Assembly: GCF_900107505.1 (NCBI RefSeq) | Contig: NZ_FNQH01000006.1 | Coordinates: forward strand, 38,022-102,021 | Length of the DNA stretch: 64,000 bases | Reading direction: 5' to 3' | Source of the DNA: Trichococcus collinsii | GTDB taxonomy: Bacteria > Bacillota > Bacilli > Lactobacillales > Aerococcaceae | Program-made: the position numbers and the translations under genes | In this document: positions 19,010-27,689 of the stretch, one piece after another | Layout: every line of letters starts with the position of its first letter | How positions within the stretch are numbered: the stretch's first letter is position 1 | Notes under the pieces: model-generated | Databases searched by the model: none | What the model was told of the DNA's origin: nothing | What the model saw: only the letters and a program-made list of their open reading frames with translations

Positions 19010-20038
19010 TTATGCGTTTTCTGCGATGTATTTAACCAATTCTTCTGTATCTTCCCAGCCTAGGCATGGGTCGGTGATGGATTGGCCGAAGACTGTTCCG
19101 TCGTCTTCTTGACGTCCGCCTTCAAGGAAGCTCTCGATCATGAAGCCGCGCGCCAATTTCTTGATGTCATCGTTCCAAGAACGGTTGAACATCGTTTCTT
19201 TAACGATACGGATTTGCTCCATATGTTTTTTACCTGAGTTGTCGTGGTTCGTGTCAATCATGATGAACGGATTTTTGTAATCCCCTTCACCGTAGGCTTT
19301 CACGACTTTGACAAGGTCTTCGTAGTGGTAGTTCGGGATGTTATCGCCGTACTCGTTCGTTCCACCGCGCAGGACAACGTGGGCCAACGGGTTTGAGCTG
19401 GACTGCACTTCAACGCCGTTATGGATGAATTTTTGTACTTGTTGAGCAGCGTACACGGAATTGAACAACACTTTCAGGTTGCCGCTTGTCGGGTTCTTCA
19501 TCCCAGCTGGGTGATCGATTCCGCTGGCAACGAAACGGTGCTGTTGGTCTTCTACGGAACGCGCGCCGATTGCATGGTAGCTGACAAGATCATCAACAAA
19601 ATCCAGGTTTTCCGGGTACAGCATTTCGTCAGCCGTCGTCAAGCCGGTTTCCGTGATGACGCGATTGTGCAGGCTACGCACAGCAGCGATACCTTGAATC
19701 AGGTTGCTCTTGCCGGTTGGATCTTGTTTATGCAACAAGCCTTTGTAGCCGTCACCGGTCGTACGCGGTTTGTTTGTGTAGATACGGGGAACCATGAATA
19801 CTTTGTCTTTGACTTGTTCCTGCAATTTCGCCAAACGACGCACGTATTCCATTACCGCTTCTTCATCATGGGCGGAACAAGGTCCGATGACCAAAAGGAT
19901 GCGATCGTCTTTGCCTTCGATGATGTCGTGCAATTCTTGGTCGCGGGCTGCCTTCATCGCTGTTTGCTCAGGCGTCAGCTTGGATAATTCTTTGACCAAT
20001 TCGAAATCGATTTTTTCACTCAATGCTTTGAAACTCAT
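19010..20038 (-). CDS. aroF: 3-deoxy-7-phosphoheptulonate (DAHP) synthase, type I
   Basis: 342-aa enzyme joining phosphoenolpyruvate and erythrose-4-phosphate, the first step of the shikimate pathway. Type I (AroFGH-like) motifs are visible: LLVIGPCSAHDEEAV, PRIYTNKPRTTGDGYKG with the PEP-binding Arg/Thr, GARSVEDQQHR, GTNEYGDNIPNYHYED and MIDTNHDNSGKKH with metal-binding His. No fused chorismate mutase is present. It stands alone behind a T-box leader, so it is controlled by aromatic amino acid tRNA charging rather than being part of a trp operon. Confidence 0.95.
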   Translation of the reverse strand: MSFKALSEKIDFELVKELSKLTPEQTAMKAARDQELHDIIEGKDDRILLVIGPCSAHDEEAVMEYVRRLAKLQEQVKDKVFMVPRIYTNKPRTTGDGYKGLLHKQDPTGKSNLIQGIAAVRSLHNRVITETGLTTADEMLYPENLDFVDDLVSYHAIGARSVEDQQHRFVASGIDHPAGMKNPTSGNLKVLFNSVYAAQQVQKFIHNGVEVQSSSNPLAHVVLRGGTNEYGDNIPNYHYEDLVKVVKAYGEGDYKNPFIMIDTNHDNSGKKHMEQIRIVKETMFNRSWNDDIKKLARGFMIESFLEGGRQEDDGTVFGQSITDPCLGWEDTEELVKYIAENA

Positions 20039-20065
20039 ATTAATCCCTCCATTTTCTCTTCAACA

Positions 20066-20340
20066 AAAAAAAGCCTCGTCCATTCCAATTTTCATTGGAA
20101 AGGACGAAGCCTGTATAGACTCGTGTTACCACCTTTGTTCATAGACTACTCGCGCAAGTCTACCTCGATAGGTACATTATAATACCCTAGCGAAATAACG
20201 AACGCTATCACCCGTCGCAGCCTACTTGATTCAGTGCGAAGTTCAAAGATGAATTCGGCTATCTCGCATGTGTGCCTTGCATCGACCGGCACCTTTCTGG
20301 TCAGCTCAATAACTTACTACTTCTTATCATCACTTTTTAT
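20066..20340 (-). promoter_or_regulatory. T-box leader of the DAHP synthase gene (probably Phe-tRNA)
   Basis: The minus strand carries the T-box core AGGTGGTAACACG (20122-20134), then a terminator with arms AGGCTTCGTCC and GGACGAGGCT followed by seven T (20066-20112). In the upstream Stem I region, GAAC is followed by TTC (20238-20240). GAA precedes the specifier in the loop E motif, so UUC (Phe) is the best specifier candidate. That fits a shikimate-entry enzyme. The specifier assignment is inference. Confidence 0.88.
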
Positions 20341-20425
20341 GTTGTTTCTCAGAATATACTCATTTTCCAAGCAAATGTCAAATGGTTTTTTGAAAAAAAG
20401 TGAATGACAGGGTTTTCTTGTTGAA

Positions 20426-21802
20426 TTAGTCTAAGTCTTTTGCGATTTCGTCTTGAACAGTCACGCCTTCAGCTTCCAAGCGTGCGATTGTTTCAGCGAA
20501 TTGCGGCAAGTGTTTTTTGTGTGCGATGAACAATTCGTTCATGATTTTGATAGCAGTGTCGCCTGAACGGATCAATGGGTTGATTGTGAAGGCTTGCAAT
20601 GCCGTACCGTAGTCGCCTGTTACAGCAGCTTCGATAGTCAACAATTCCATAGCTTTCATCACTTGCAACCAGCCTCTTTCAGCAGTCGGCAATTCACCGA
20701 AAGCCACGTTACGAGCGCCTTGTGCGCCGACGTAAGCTGTAACTTCGACCACGCAGTCAGCTGGCAGGTCAGGAACAGCGCCATTGTTTTTAGTCGATAC
20801 AACGATTTGCGTGTCTTTGTTGCCATAGATGGCAGCGATTGTTTCGCAAGCAGCGTCTGAGTAATAAGCTCCCCCACGTTTTTGCAATTGCTCCGGTTTG
20901 TGATCCAAGTTAGGATCTTTGTATAATTCAAACAATTCAGCTTCTGTCTCTTTAACTTGTTGTGCACGCGTGCCTATGCCATTGTACTCTTCCAGGCCGT
21001 GTGTCAGCATTTCTTCTTCACGGTAGTAGTAACGGTGGTAGCCGCATGGAATCATGCCCATTTGTTCCAGTTGGTCTCTGTAGAACGGAATGTCATGGAT
21101 ATTTTTCGGTAAGCCAGCATCTTTGTCGAACATAGCGTCAATCACTTTATGAGTGATGTCGTTGCCTTTGTCGTCAGCGACTTTATGCCAGTGGAAGTGA
21201 TTCAAGCCAGCAAATTTGTAGATCAAGTCTTCTTTTTCAACGCCTAATGCTTTTGGTTCAGTCATGGTTGCCATAACCGGTACATTACATAAGCCCATTA
21301 CTCTGTCCCATTTACCATAGCGGACAACTGCTTCTGTTACCATGCCGCTTGGATTCGTGAAGTTGACCAACCATGCATTCGGGCACAATTCTTTCATGTC
21401 TTCAACGATTTGCAAAATGATAGGAATCGTACGGAATGCTTTGAACATACCACCAGCACCGTTAGTTTCTTGGCCCAGCATGCCATAAGAGAAAGGAATA
21501 CGCTCATCTTTGACGCGGGCATTCAGTAAACCTACACGGAATTGTGTCGTTACGAAGTCTGCATCTTTCAACGCTTCTCTACGGTCCAGAGTCATATGGA
21601 TTTTCACGTCGTATGGGGATGCATCCCACATACGTTGTGCCATTGTGCCCACGATTTCTAATTTTTCTCTCCCTGCTTCGATATCCACTAACCAGATTTC
21701 GCGGATAGGCAATTCATCATAACGCTTGATGAAACCTTCCATTAATTCAGGTGTATAGCTGCTTCCTCCGCCGATTGTTACAATTTTAACGCCTTTTGTC
21801 AT
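20426..21802 (-). CDS. GH4 6-phospho-glycosidase
   Basis: About 458-aa GH4 enzyme (NAD- and Mn-dependent) that probably hydrolyses 6-phospho-beta-glucosides made by a PTS. The NAD-binding start is KIVTIGGGSSYTPEL, followed by WLVDIEAG, FVTTQFRVGLLNARVKDE, GQETNGAGGMFKAFRTIP, NFTNPSGMVTEA, LCNVP (metal-binding Cys) and AGLNHFHW (His). The ATG at 21802 follows CGAGGAGG. An upstream in-frame start is ignored. It diverges from an RpiR regulator and has no PTS gene beside it. Confidence 0.92.
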   Translation of the reverse strand: MTKGVKIVTIGGGSSYTPELMEGFIKRYDELPIREIWLVDIEAGREKLEIVGTMAQRMWDASPYDVKIHMTLDRREALKDADFVTTQFRVGLLNARVKDERIPFSYGMLGQETNGAGGMFKAFRTIPIILQIVEDMKELCPNAWLVNFTNPSGMVTEAVVRYGKWDRVMGLCNVPVMATMTEPKALGVEKEDLIYKFAGLNHFHWHKVADDKGNDITHKVIDAMFDKDAGLPKNIHDIPFYRDQLEQMGMIPCGYHRYYYREEEMLTHGLEEYNGIGTRAQQVKETEAELFELYKDPNLDHKPEQLQKRGGAYYSDAACETIAAIYGNKDTQIVVSTKNNGAVPDLPADCVVEVTAYVGAQGARNVAFGELPTAERGWLQVMKAMELLTIEAAVTGDYGTALQAFTINPLIRSGDTAIKIMNELFIAHKKHLPQFAETIARLEAEGVTVQDEIAKDLD

Positions 21803-22068
21803 TTGTATATTCCTCCTCGTTTCGTTTACAAGGTTATTATCTATCATGTAAATATCGATAACAAGGGTTCTTGGTTCACTTAAAATCCTTTTTACAAAAT
21901 TCGTGCAAAATCCGCCTGATAATTCAAATTCTTTTCGCTTTTTAGCCTTTTTTGAGCATAATATCGTTTACATACCATTTACATTAAATTATAATTCTTG
22001 TAAATAGAAGAAACGCGATTCGAGCCTGATATGGATCGCTGGACTTGAGAAAAGGAGATGCGCCACAT

Positions 22069-22959
22069 ATGTTGATACGCGAAAAAATGGAAACCATCAA
22101 GTTTTCTCCGGCTGAAAAAGAAGTCGTGGATTACCTGTTGCACTATCCGGAAGTGCTGGATGAAAAGACAATGCAGGATATCGCAGCCGAAACCTATACA
22201 CAGCCTTCTACTCTGATCCGCATCGCCAAAAAATTGGGCTTCGACGGATGGGTGGAATGCAAAAAAGCCTACCAAGAAGAACACGACTATCTGACACGCA
22301 ACTTCGTAAACATCGATGCCAATCTGCCGTTCGAAGCAAACGACTCAATCATGACAATCAGCAATAAGATGGCCTCGCTCGGACAATCTACAATTGAGGA
22401 TACGCTCTCCCTCATCCACCACGACTCGCTGCAACAAGCGAAACAGATGCTACTGAGGGCTAAACATATCCAAATCTTCGCCACCAACGCCAATATGCTC
22501 ATCCCGCAGGACTTTGCCTTGAAGATGAACCGGATCAAGCATCACACCGCTGTCTCCACCATTAAAGGCGAAGACGTCTACACAGCCTATACCTGTCCCG
22601 AAGGCACCTGCGCCATCTTGATTTCCTATACCGGCGAAAGCAACCCGATGAAGCAAATCGCGAATATATTGAAAGCTGAAGGCATCCCCACGATCGGAAT
22701 CACGAGCATCGGTGACAACTATCTTTCACGTGCGGTGGACTGCTACCTGCCGATCACAACGCGCGAGAAACTATATTCAAAGATCGGCAACTTCACGGTC
22801 AACCTTTCCATCATCTACCTGCTGGACGTCTTGTATTCGATCGTATTTGCCGAAAAATACGAGGAAAACCTGGCCCATATAATCCGCATCGGCAAAATAG
22901 CCGACAAGCGGAAGACAAGTTCGGATATCATGCAGGAGGATACCGATGGAAAGAACTAA
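22069..22959 (+). CDS. RpiR/MurR-family regulator
   Basis: 296-aa regulator with an N-terminal RpiR helix-turn-helix (SPAEKEVVDYLLHYPEVLDEKTMQDIAAETYTQPSTLIRIAKKLGFDGWVECKKAY) and a C-terminal SIS sugar-phosphate-binding domain (about 125-260, with ILISYTGESNPM and GITSIGDN). The ATG at 22069 has an AAGGAG site; the upstream TTG at 22045 is not used. It diverges from the GH4 gene and likely senses its phosphosugar. TGTAAAT and ATTTACA repeats lie in the intergenic region (21840-22010) as possible operators. Confidence 0.9.
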   Translation: MLIREKMETIKFSPAEKEVVDYLLHYPEVLDEKTMQDIAAETYTQPSTLIRIAKKLGFDGWVECKKAYQEEHDYLTRNFVNIDANLPFEANDSIMTISNKMASLGQSTIEDTLSLIHHDSLQQAKQMLLRAKHIQIFATNANMLIPQDFALKMNRIKHHTAVSTIKGEDVYTAYTCPEGTCAILISYTGESNPMKQIANILKAEGIPTIGITSIGDNYLSRAVDCYLPITTREKLYSKIGNFTVNLSIIYLLDVLYSIVFAEKYEENLAHIIRIGKIADKRKTSSDIMQEDTDGKN

Positions 22960-22980
22960 ATCTAAAGGGAAACTATCGAA

Positions 22981-23022
22981 AAACAGCCGGATACACGTCA
23001 AATGACGTCTCCGGCTGTTTTC
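22981..23022. terminator. Bidirectional terminator between RpiR and nadA genes
   Basis: Arms AAAACAGCCGGA (22981-22992) and TCCGGCTGTTTT (23011-23022) have an inner ACGTC/GACGT helix. It serves the convergent RpiR (+) and nadA (-) genes. A close relative occurs at 24127. Confidence 0.9.
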
Positions 23023-23040
23023 ATTTCAGTATTCATTTTC

Positions 23041-23979
23041 TCATCTAACTAAGTTCAATGAAAGTTCCATCATCTTTTCCAATGGGCGGAGCGCCTGCTG
23101 CATCAATTCTTCATCCATCTTGACTTCCGGTGTCATCGTGTCCATCGCATCATACAATTTCTGTAATGTATTGCGTTTCATGCTGCGGCATGTCTGGGTA
23201 CGTGTCGGCACTAGGAACTCTTTACCCGGAGCCGCCTTCTGCATCTGATGCAAGATGCCCACTTCGGTACAAACGATGTATCCAGGCGCATCATTCTTCT
23301 TCACCTCATCCAACAACACCTTTGTGCTGCCGACTACATCACCGAGCGCAACAACTTCCGCCTGCGCCTCTGGATGCACCAGTACCTTGTAATCCGGATT
23401 GGCTTCGATCATCTCCTGGACAGCCGGGACGCGGATTTTGTGGTGCACGCAGCAAAACCCGTCGTGCAGAATGACGTTTTTCTCCGGCACCTGGCTCTTA
23501 ATGTACGATCCAAGATTGATATCCGGAATAAAATAGATGTTTTTCTGCGGCAGGCTGCGCACGATCTCCAGGCAATTGGACGACGTCACACAAACATCGC
23601 TGTGTGCCTTGGTTTCCGCTGTCGTATTCACATACGCGACAACCGCCAAATCATCGTACTGGGCCTTGACACGCTCAATTTCATCGGTCGTGATCATATC
23701 AGCCATCGGACAACCGGCTTTGATATCCGGCATGATGACCCGCTTGCCCGGACTCAAAATCTTCGCGCTCTCCCCCATGAAGTTTACCCCGCAGAAACAG
23801 ATTGTCTGCTGCGGCGTAGTCTTCGCTAATTTCGCCAACTGGTAGCTATCGCCAATGTAGTCTGCCACATCCTGAATTTCGTCCTGAACGTAGAAATGTG
23901 CCAGAACAACGATATCCTTCTCCTGCTTCAACCTCTGTATCCCCGCGACTAATTCCGCGTCGCCCATTTTCGCGTTCAT
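23041..23979 (-). CDS. nadA: Quinolinate synthase A
   Basis: About 312-aa 4Fe-4S enzyme that condenses iminoaspartate with dihydroxyacetone phosphate to quinolinate in de novo NAD synthesis. NadA motifs are visible: VVLAHFYVQDEIQDVADYIGDS, CFCGVNFMGESAK (cluster Cys), DIKAGCPMADM, VTSSNCLEIV (Cys), HPEAQAEVVALGDVVGST and TRTQTCRSMKRNTL (Cys). Candidate starts are this ATG (after AGGGAG) or a TTG four codons earlier. nadB and nadC are not in the window, so the other pathway genes must lie elsewhere. A NiaR-like operator lies just upstream. Confidence 0.93.
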   Translation of the reverse strand: MNAKMGDAELVAGIQRLKQEKDIVVLAHFYVQDEIQDVADYIGDSYQLAKLAKTTPQQTICFCGVNFMGESAKILSPGKRVIMPDIKAGCPMADMITTDEIERVKAQYDDLAVVAYVNTTAETKAHSDVCVTSSNCLEIVRSLPQKNIYFIPDINLGSYIKSQVPEKNVILHDGFCCVHHKIRVPAVQEMIEANPDYKVLVHPEAQAEVVALGDVVGSTKVLLDEVKKNDAPGYIVCTEVGILHQMQKAAPGKEFLVPTRTQTCRSMKRNTLQKLYDAMDTMTPEVKMDEELMQQALRPLEKMMELSLNLVR

Positions 23980-24022
23980 CTTCTCCCTCAATACCATAAC
24001 CTCCACGGCCTCACGCCCTTAT

Positions 24023-24044
24023 TGTCTTGACACCTGTAAACACA
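24023..24044 (-). promoter_or_regulatory. NiaR-like operator of nadA
   Basis: A 22-bp palindrome with half-sites TGTCTTGACA and TGTAAACACA separated by CC, following TGTNTTNACA-NN-TGTNAANACA. Size, symmetry and position in front of a NAD biosynthesis gene fit the niacin-responsive repressor NiaR (YrxA). Assignment to NiaR is inference. Confidence 0.65.
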
Positions 24045-24126
24045 TTAAAGATTATCATGCTGAACAAAACCTGTCAATGTTCCCTTTCCATCAACCGAGG
24101 CCAACCCTTATGCCAAGCTGCACCAA

Positions 24127-24166
24127 AAAACAGCCAGAAAACGTCGATGACGTCTCCAGCTGTTTT
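24127..24166. terminator. Terminator hairpin after the 55-aa gene
   Basis: Arms AAAACAGC (24127-24134) and GCTGTTTT (24159-24166) flank an inner ACGTC/GACGT stem. The minus strand ends in a T run. It is similar in sequence and design to the hairpin at 22981, as if copied. Confidence 0.75.
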
Positions 24167-24311
24167 CAATTAAGTATTTTAAATACGTGAGTGCTCCTCT
24201 ACAGGAAATCACTCAATTTTTTCTGCATCTCATCAGTGCCAATTGGTCGCTTGGGCTAGTCGCGAGTCGGCAATTGTTTGATCAGCTGCAGAACGCTTCG
24301 CTGACCAGTAA

Positions 24312-24479
24312 CTATTGGTTCGATTCAGAGCCACAGATAGTATCCATTTTTTCGGTCATTTCGTCCGTCAGCACATTGCTGACAAATGCTCCGTAATAGT
24401 TTTTCTTCATTTCCATTTCAACTTTGAAATGTTCGCATTCTTGTAAAGTCATATCGTTCATATTAAAGTATTTTTTCAT
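24312..24479 (-). CDS. Small hypothetical protein (55 aa)
   Basis: Unrecognised 55-aa protein. It is called because AAGGAGG is ideally placed before the ATG, the frame is clean, and a terminator follows. It starts MKKYFNMNDMTLQECEHFKV, is rich in Met and Glu, has Cys at 15 and 49, and ends GSESNQ. No membrane segment or signal is visible. It lies between nadA and a nitroreductase gene on the same strand. The function is unknown. Confidence 0.6.
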   Translation of the reverse strand: MKKYFNMNDMTLQECEHFKVEMEMKKNYYGAFVSNVLTDEMTEKMDTICGSESNQ

Positions 24480-24650
24480 ATAGGTTCCTCCTTGTTAACA
24501 AAACTTATGTAATGGGCCGATAGCCGCTGGGCAACCACAAGGCAGTTGACTGATGAGATGTACTTACTTTATACCGTGATTTGTACTCTGAGTCAAGAAT
24601 ACTGCTCAGCCAATATTGTTCCAAATGTAGCTTTTCAGTCTATATACTGC

Positions 24651-24697
24651 AAAAAAGCAGGAAGACAGCCTATACCTTATAGGATTGTCTTCCTGCT
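24651..24697 (-). terminator. Terminator after nitroreductase gene
   Basis: Arms AGCAGGAAGACA (24656-24667) and TGTCTTCCTGCT (24686-24697) pair perfectly. Several T follow on the minus strand. Confidence 0.88.
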
Positions 24698-24770
24698 GTA
24701 TTCGTTGTTTTTCTTGTGCACTTTGAGGCGATTCACCGTTCATTCAGGAACCGTTATCCCCTTGAAATAT

Positions 24771-25436
24771 TCAGTCGATTACTTCAAGAATCTCATCCAA
24801 GGACTGTCTTTTCTTCGGCGTGATTGGTTCATTACGGTAACCCAGACCCAACATATAGGACACGCCGAACGCATCCAGGTCGACCAGCCCTTTTTCCGAC
24901 AGGTATTTCTCAACATTGGCTTTGTTGAAGCCTTCAATCGGGCAGCTGTCGATCCCCAGTAATGCGGCGGTAGTCATCATATTGGCCATTGCGATGTAGG
25001 TCTGCTTGGAGGCCCAATCGTACAAAGTGCGTTCGTCCGTCAATTGCTGGTTGTTCTTTTGGAAATTGTCGAAATACTGGCTGCGCGGTGAGTCAATCGC
25101 AAAGTCCGCGCCGAGCACATCCTCGACGATATGCCGGACATGATCGCTTTCGATCGTCACATTTTTTCGGGCCAACGCGATGACGAAATGGCTGGCACCG
25201 TTGAGACTGTTTACCGCTCCCGCAGCGATCCCCTTCAAGTCATCCTTGATTGCCTGATTGTTTATCAACAAGAACTTCCATGGTTCATATCCGAAGGAAC
25301 TCGGCGATAAACGGGCCGATTCAATAATCGTTTTCCAATCTTCCTCGGCAATTTTTTTCGTTGGATCGAAGGATTTGGTCGCATAACGGTTTTGGAAGGC
25401 TTCGATGATTTGTGCTCTTAATTCAGGTGTAGACAT
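24771..25436 (-). CDS. Nitroreductase-family NAD(P)H oxidoreductase
   Basis: 221-aa FMN flavoprotein of the NfsB/YdgI type. The N-terminal FMN contact RYATKSFDPTKKI is followed by ARLSPSSFGYEPWKFLLI, ASKQTYIAMANMMTTAALLGIDSCPIEGF (nucleotide-binding region) and a C-terminal GLGYRNEP loop. Such enzymes reduce nitroaromatics, quinones or flavins in the cytosol. The start has a GAGGAG site. It is a single gene between a terminator and repeat array A. The physiological substrate is unknown. Confidence 0.9.
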   Translation of the reverse strand: MSTPELRAQIIEAFQNRYATKSFDPTKKIAEEDWKTIIESARLSPSSFGYEPWKFLLINNQAIKDDLKGIAAGAVNSLNGASHFVIALARKNVTIESDHVRHIVEDVLGADFAIDSPRSQYFDNFQKNNQQLTDERTLYDWASKQTYIAMANMMTTAALLGIDSCPIEGFNKANVEKYLSEKGLVDLDAFGVSYMLGLGYRNEPITPKKRQSLDEILEVID

Positions 25437-25575
25437 AAACGGATCTCCTCACTTCACATGATAATTTTCGCAATAAAATCTATATATACAATATACTACT
25501 TTTTTATGGCAGAACCGGCAAGGGAGTTGCCTTTTTAGGAATCCAACAATCGGAAGACTGTCCATTCTTCGCCAT

Positions 25576-25703
25576 CTCCGGTGAAGGGCTGCTTGACGGA
25601 GATGGCGCCCTTATGTCGTTACTATACTCCTGCGAAAGGTCTCTCATCGGAGATACCGGAATTTGAATGCCTATTCCCTCCGGCGAAGCGCCCCTGACCG
25701 GAG
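25576..25703. repeat. Palindrome array A (three 26-bp units, 51-bp period)
   Basis: Units start at 25576, 25627 and 25678. Each is 26 bp with CTCC..-type and ..GGAG-type arms. The first sits within an 11-bp perfect stem (CGCCATCTCCG / CGGAGATGGCG). It lies 28 bp beyond the 3' end of the DapA-family gene. No coding capacity is apparent, and it fills the 295-bp gap before the nitroreductase. Confidence 0.85.
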
Positions 25704-25731
25704 TTCATCTCTTTTACCTGTAGCTGAACTG

Positions 25732-26565
25732 TTACTGGTTACCCAGCGGCGAACGTGCAATGCCCATATCGATCTGAGTTTGCTTTGTGATTTCATTTTT
25801 GAGATAAATGATTGGGTTCTGCGCAAAAATGCTGTGAATTGTCTCTTCGATTCCAGCTTTTTTTTCTTCGTCCAAGCGTCCGTGCAACAAATCCGTAAAA
25901 TACGCTTCGACCTCGGTAGGATAAAGATTGCCCGCCATCGAGGACAAGCGTGTTGCGCCCAACGCTACTTTTTTGTCCAAATCGATTTCCCCGCCGGCGT
26001 AGACGTAAATCTTTTTGTCCGCAGCGGAAATCAATTTGGGGATACGCCCACTGTCCCCTGCCTCCTTGATGCCAATGATGTTCGGCAGCTTGATTAATTC
26101 AGCAAAAGTATCCAGTTCCAGGTTGAATCCAGTCCGCCGCGGATTGTTGTAGAGGATGATGGGCTTATCGATGACTTTGGCGATGGCTTCCACATATAGC
26201 CTCGCTTCCTTTTGGGAAGGCAAGATATAGGGCGGAAAACCCAACAGCACTCCGGTGATTTTCGGGCTCGCGTTGACTTTTACAGCAAGTTGCAGTGCTT
26301 CCTTTTGCCTGATGCTGGCGACTCCAAAGAGGATTTCCAAGTCATCCGGCAGGAAACTGGCCTCATCAATGCTTTCCAGCAGTTGCAGTTTCTCTGGCAA
26401 CGACAGACTGTGCTGCTCCCCGGTTGAGCCGCATACCAGGACGGATTTCACACCCTGCTCGTACAGATGCATGACATGCTGCAGCGACGCCTCCGTATTC
26501 AAATCCTCGTTTTCGTGAAATGCGGTCGGGACCGCAATATGGAAATCATTTACTAAATCATACAT
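25732..26565 (-). CDS. DapA/N-acetylneuraminate lyase-family aldolase
   Basis: 277-aa class I aldolase (TIM barrel). The Schiff-base lysine is in NIIGIKEAGDSG (about residue 163), and the catalytic Tyr in PIILYNNPRRTG (about 137). VLVCGSTGEQHSLS is the substrate carboxylate-binding GSTGE loop. This superfamily includes dihydrodipicolinate synthase, NanA and several sugar-acid aldolases. With no lysine genes nearby the substrate cannot be assigned. The ATG at 26565 after GGGGAG is preferred to the TTG two codons upstream. Confidence 0.85.
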   Translation of the reverse strand: MYDLVNDFHIAVPTAFHENEDLNTEASLQHVMHLYEQGVKSVLVCGSTGEQHSLSLPEKLQLLESIDEASFLPDDLEILFGVASIRQKEALQLAVKVNASPKITGVLLGFPPYILPSQKEARLYVEAIAKVIDKPIILYNNPRRTGFNLELDTFAELIKLPNIIGIKEAGDSGRIPKLISAADKKIYVYAGGEIDLDKKVALGATRLSSMAGNLYPTEVEAYFTDLLHGRLDEEKKAGIEETIHSIFAQNPIIYLKNEITKQTQIDMGIARSPLGNQ

Positions 26566-26659
26566 GTGCAACTCCCCTTCAATAGTGATATGAAAGTTAT
26601 TATATCACTGTCTTCCCAAATGCTTCATCAATTAATGGCAACTCAATAATACAGTGAAT

Positions 26660-26694
26660 TAAAAAAGAGACAAAGCAACTGCAACTTTGTCCCT
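26660..26694 (-). terminator. Terminator after DUF697 gene
   Basis: Arms AGAGACAAAG (26666-26675) and CTTTGTCCCT (26685-26694) are followed on the minus strand by six T. Confidence 0.85.
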
Positions 26695-26717
26695 AGAGAA
26701 TTTATCTGTCATCAAAT

Positions 26718-27458
26718 TCATTTTTTATTTGAGGGTTTGCTGGAGTTCTGAAGTGTTTTGAACAACGTATTGAACTGGCCCTTGAAGGACATGGCTTGAT
26801 CGAAAATATCTTCGCCGTCATTCAACATTTTGACTGTCACCCAACCTAGAGATTCTGTGATGGTGCTGGCAACGACACCGTTGATAGCGGCACCTGCAAC
26901 AGTGCCTACCGCAGGAACCAATTTCAGGATATTGCCGACTGCGCCTCTGCCTAAACCAACAACGATCAATTCCCTGGATAGGCTTTTTCCAAGGCTTTCG
27001 GACCATGATTGACCAAATAGCTTGTGCAGACGAGACATCATTGTTAATTGGACCGGAACCAGCAAGAAAGCATCTGAAAAAGGGATTGGCGAACAGCCGA
27101 TTATGGCTGCTGTCAAAGACGCGGCATGAACAGTCTTATGACATTTTTTGCGTTGTTCTTCATCAACACCTTCCAAAAACTCGTCGAAGATACCGTCAAA
27201 TTGATTTTTGCTTTTGTCGAGAATTTTTTCAGCCTGCTCTTTTGACTTGTCATAAGCGTTTAGGACTCGGGTTGATGTCTTTTGCGGTAATTTTTTTAAC
27301 ACTTCAGAGAAGAAGGATTCAAATTCTTTTTCTTCTTGCTTCAGATCACTGGCTGGAAGTTCTGTTTCAACTTGTACTTCCGGTACTTTCGGTAACTCCT
27401 CTTTTTCCAGATTTCCTGTTTCGCCGGTAAACGTCTTTTTCCTGAACAATTTTTTCAT
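26718..27458 (-). CDS. DUF697-family protein
   Basis: 246-aa protein. The charged, probably coiled N-terminus (1-105) is rich in Lys and Glu. A DUF697-type domain follows (about 108-230) with two hydrophobic, glycine-rich segments: AASLTAAIIGCSPIPFSDAFLLVPVQLTMM and GNILKLVPAVGTVAGAAINGVVASTITESLG. In YcjF and related proteins this domain follows a GTPase or associates with membranes; no GTPase motif is present here. It is monocistronic with an AGGTGGG site. The function is unknown. Confidence 0.7.
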   Translation of the reverse strand: MKKLFRKKTFTGETGNLEKEELPKVPEVQVETELPASDLKQEEKEFESFFSEVLKKLPQKTSTRVLNAYDKSKEQAEKILDKSKNQFDGIFDEFLEGVDEEQRKKCHKTVHAASLTAAIIGCSPIPFSDAFLLVPVQLTMMSRLHKLFGQSWSESLGKSLSRELIVVGLGRGAVGNILKLVPAVGTVAGAAINGVVASTITESLGWVTVKMLNDGEDIFDQAMSFKGQFNTLFKTLQNSSKPSNKK

Positions 27459-27571
27459 GATAATCCCACCTTTTTAGTTACTCATCATAGGGCAAGCAAA
27501 TCTTGCGGATAGATGCGTACTTTCTCTCTATCCTAATCATACACCAGAGGGCAAGAATCCCCAAGGAAAGG

Positions 27572-27631
27572 AAAACCCCACCCGAAACTGGCACGCGCAT
27601 TGTTTAGCGGCTCGTTTTTGGGTGGGGTTTT
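27572..27631. terminator. Bidirectional terminator between the IS element and DUF697 gene
   Basis: Arms AAAACCCCACCC (27572-27583) and GGGTGGGGTTTT (27620-27631) flank a 36-nt loop. Confidence 0.75.
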
Positions 27632-27689
27632 AAATGTAGGCTTCATTTCTTGAAGTACAATCTATCATAATCCGGAAATACGGTAGACT

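Noticed and set aside
24301..24340. GGTTCGATTC stretch resembling a tRNA T-arm
   Set aside because: No matching acceptor, D or anticodon stems are present around it, and it lies in the 3' end of the 55-aa gene.
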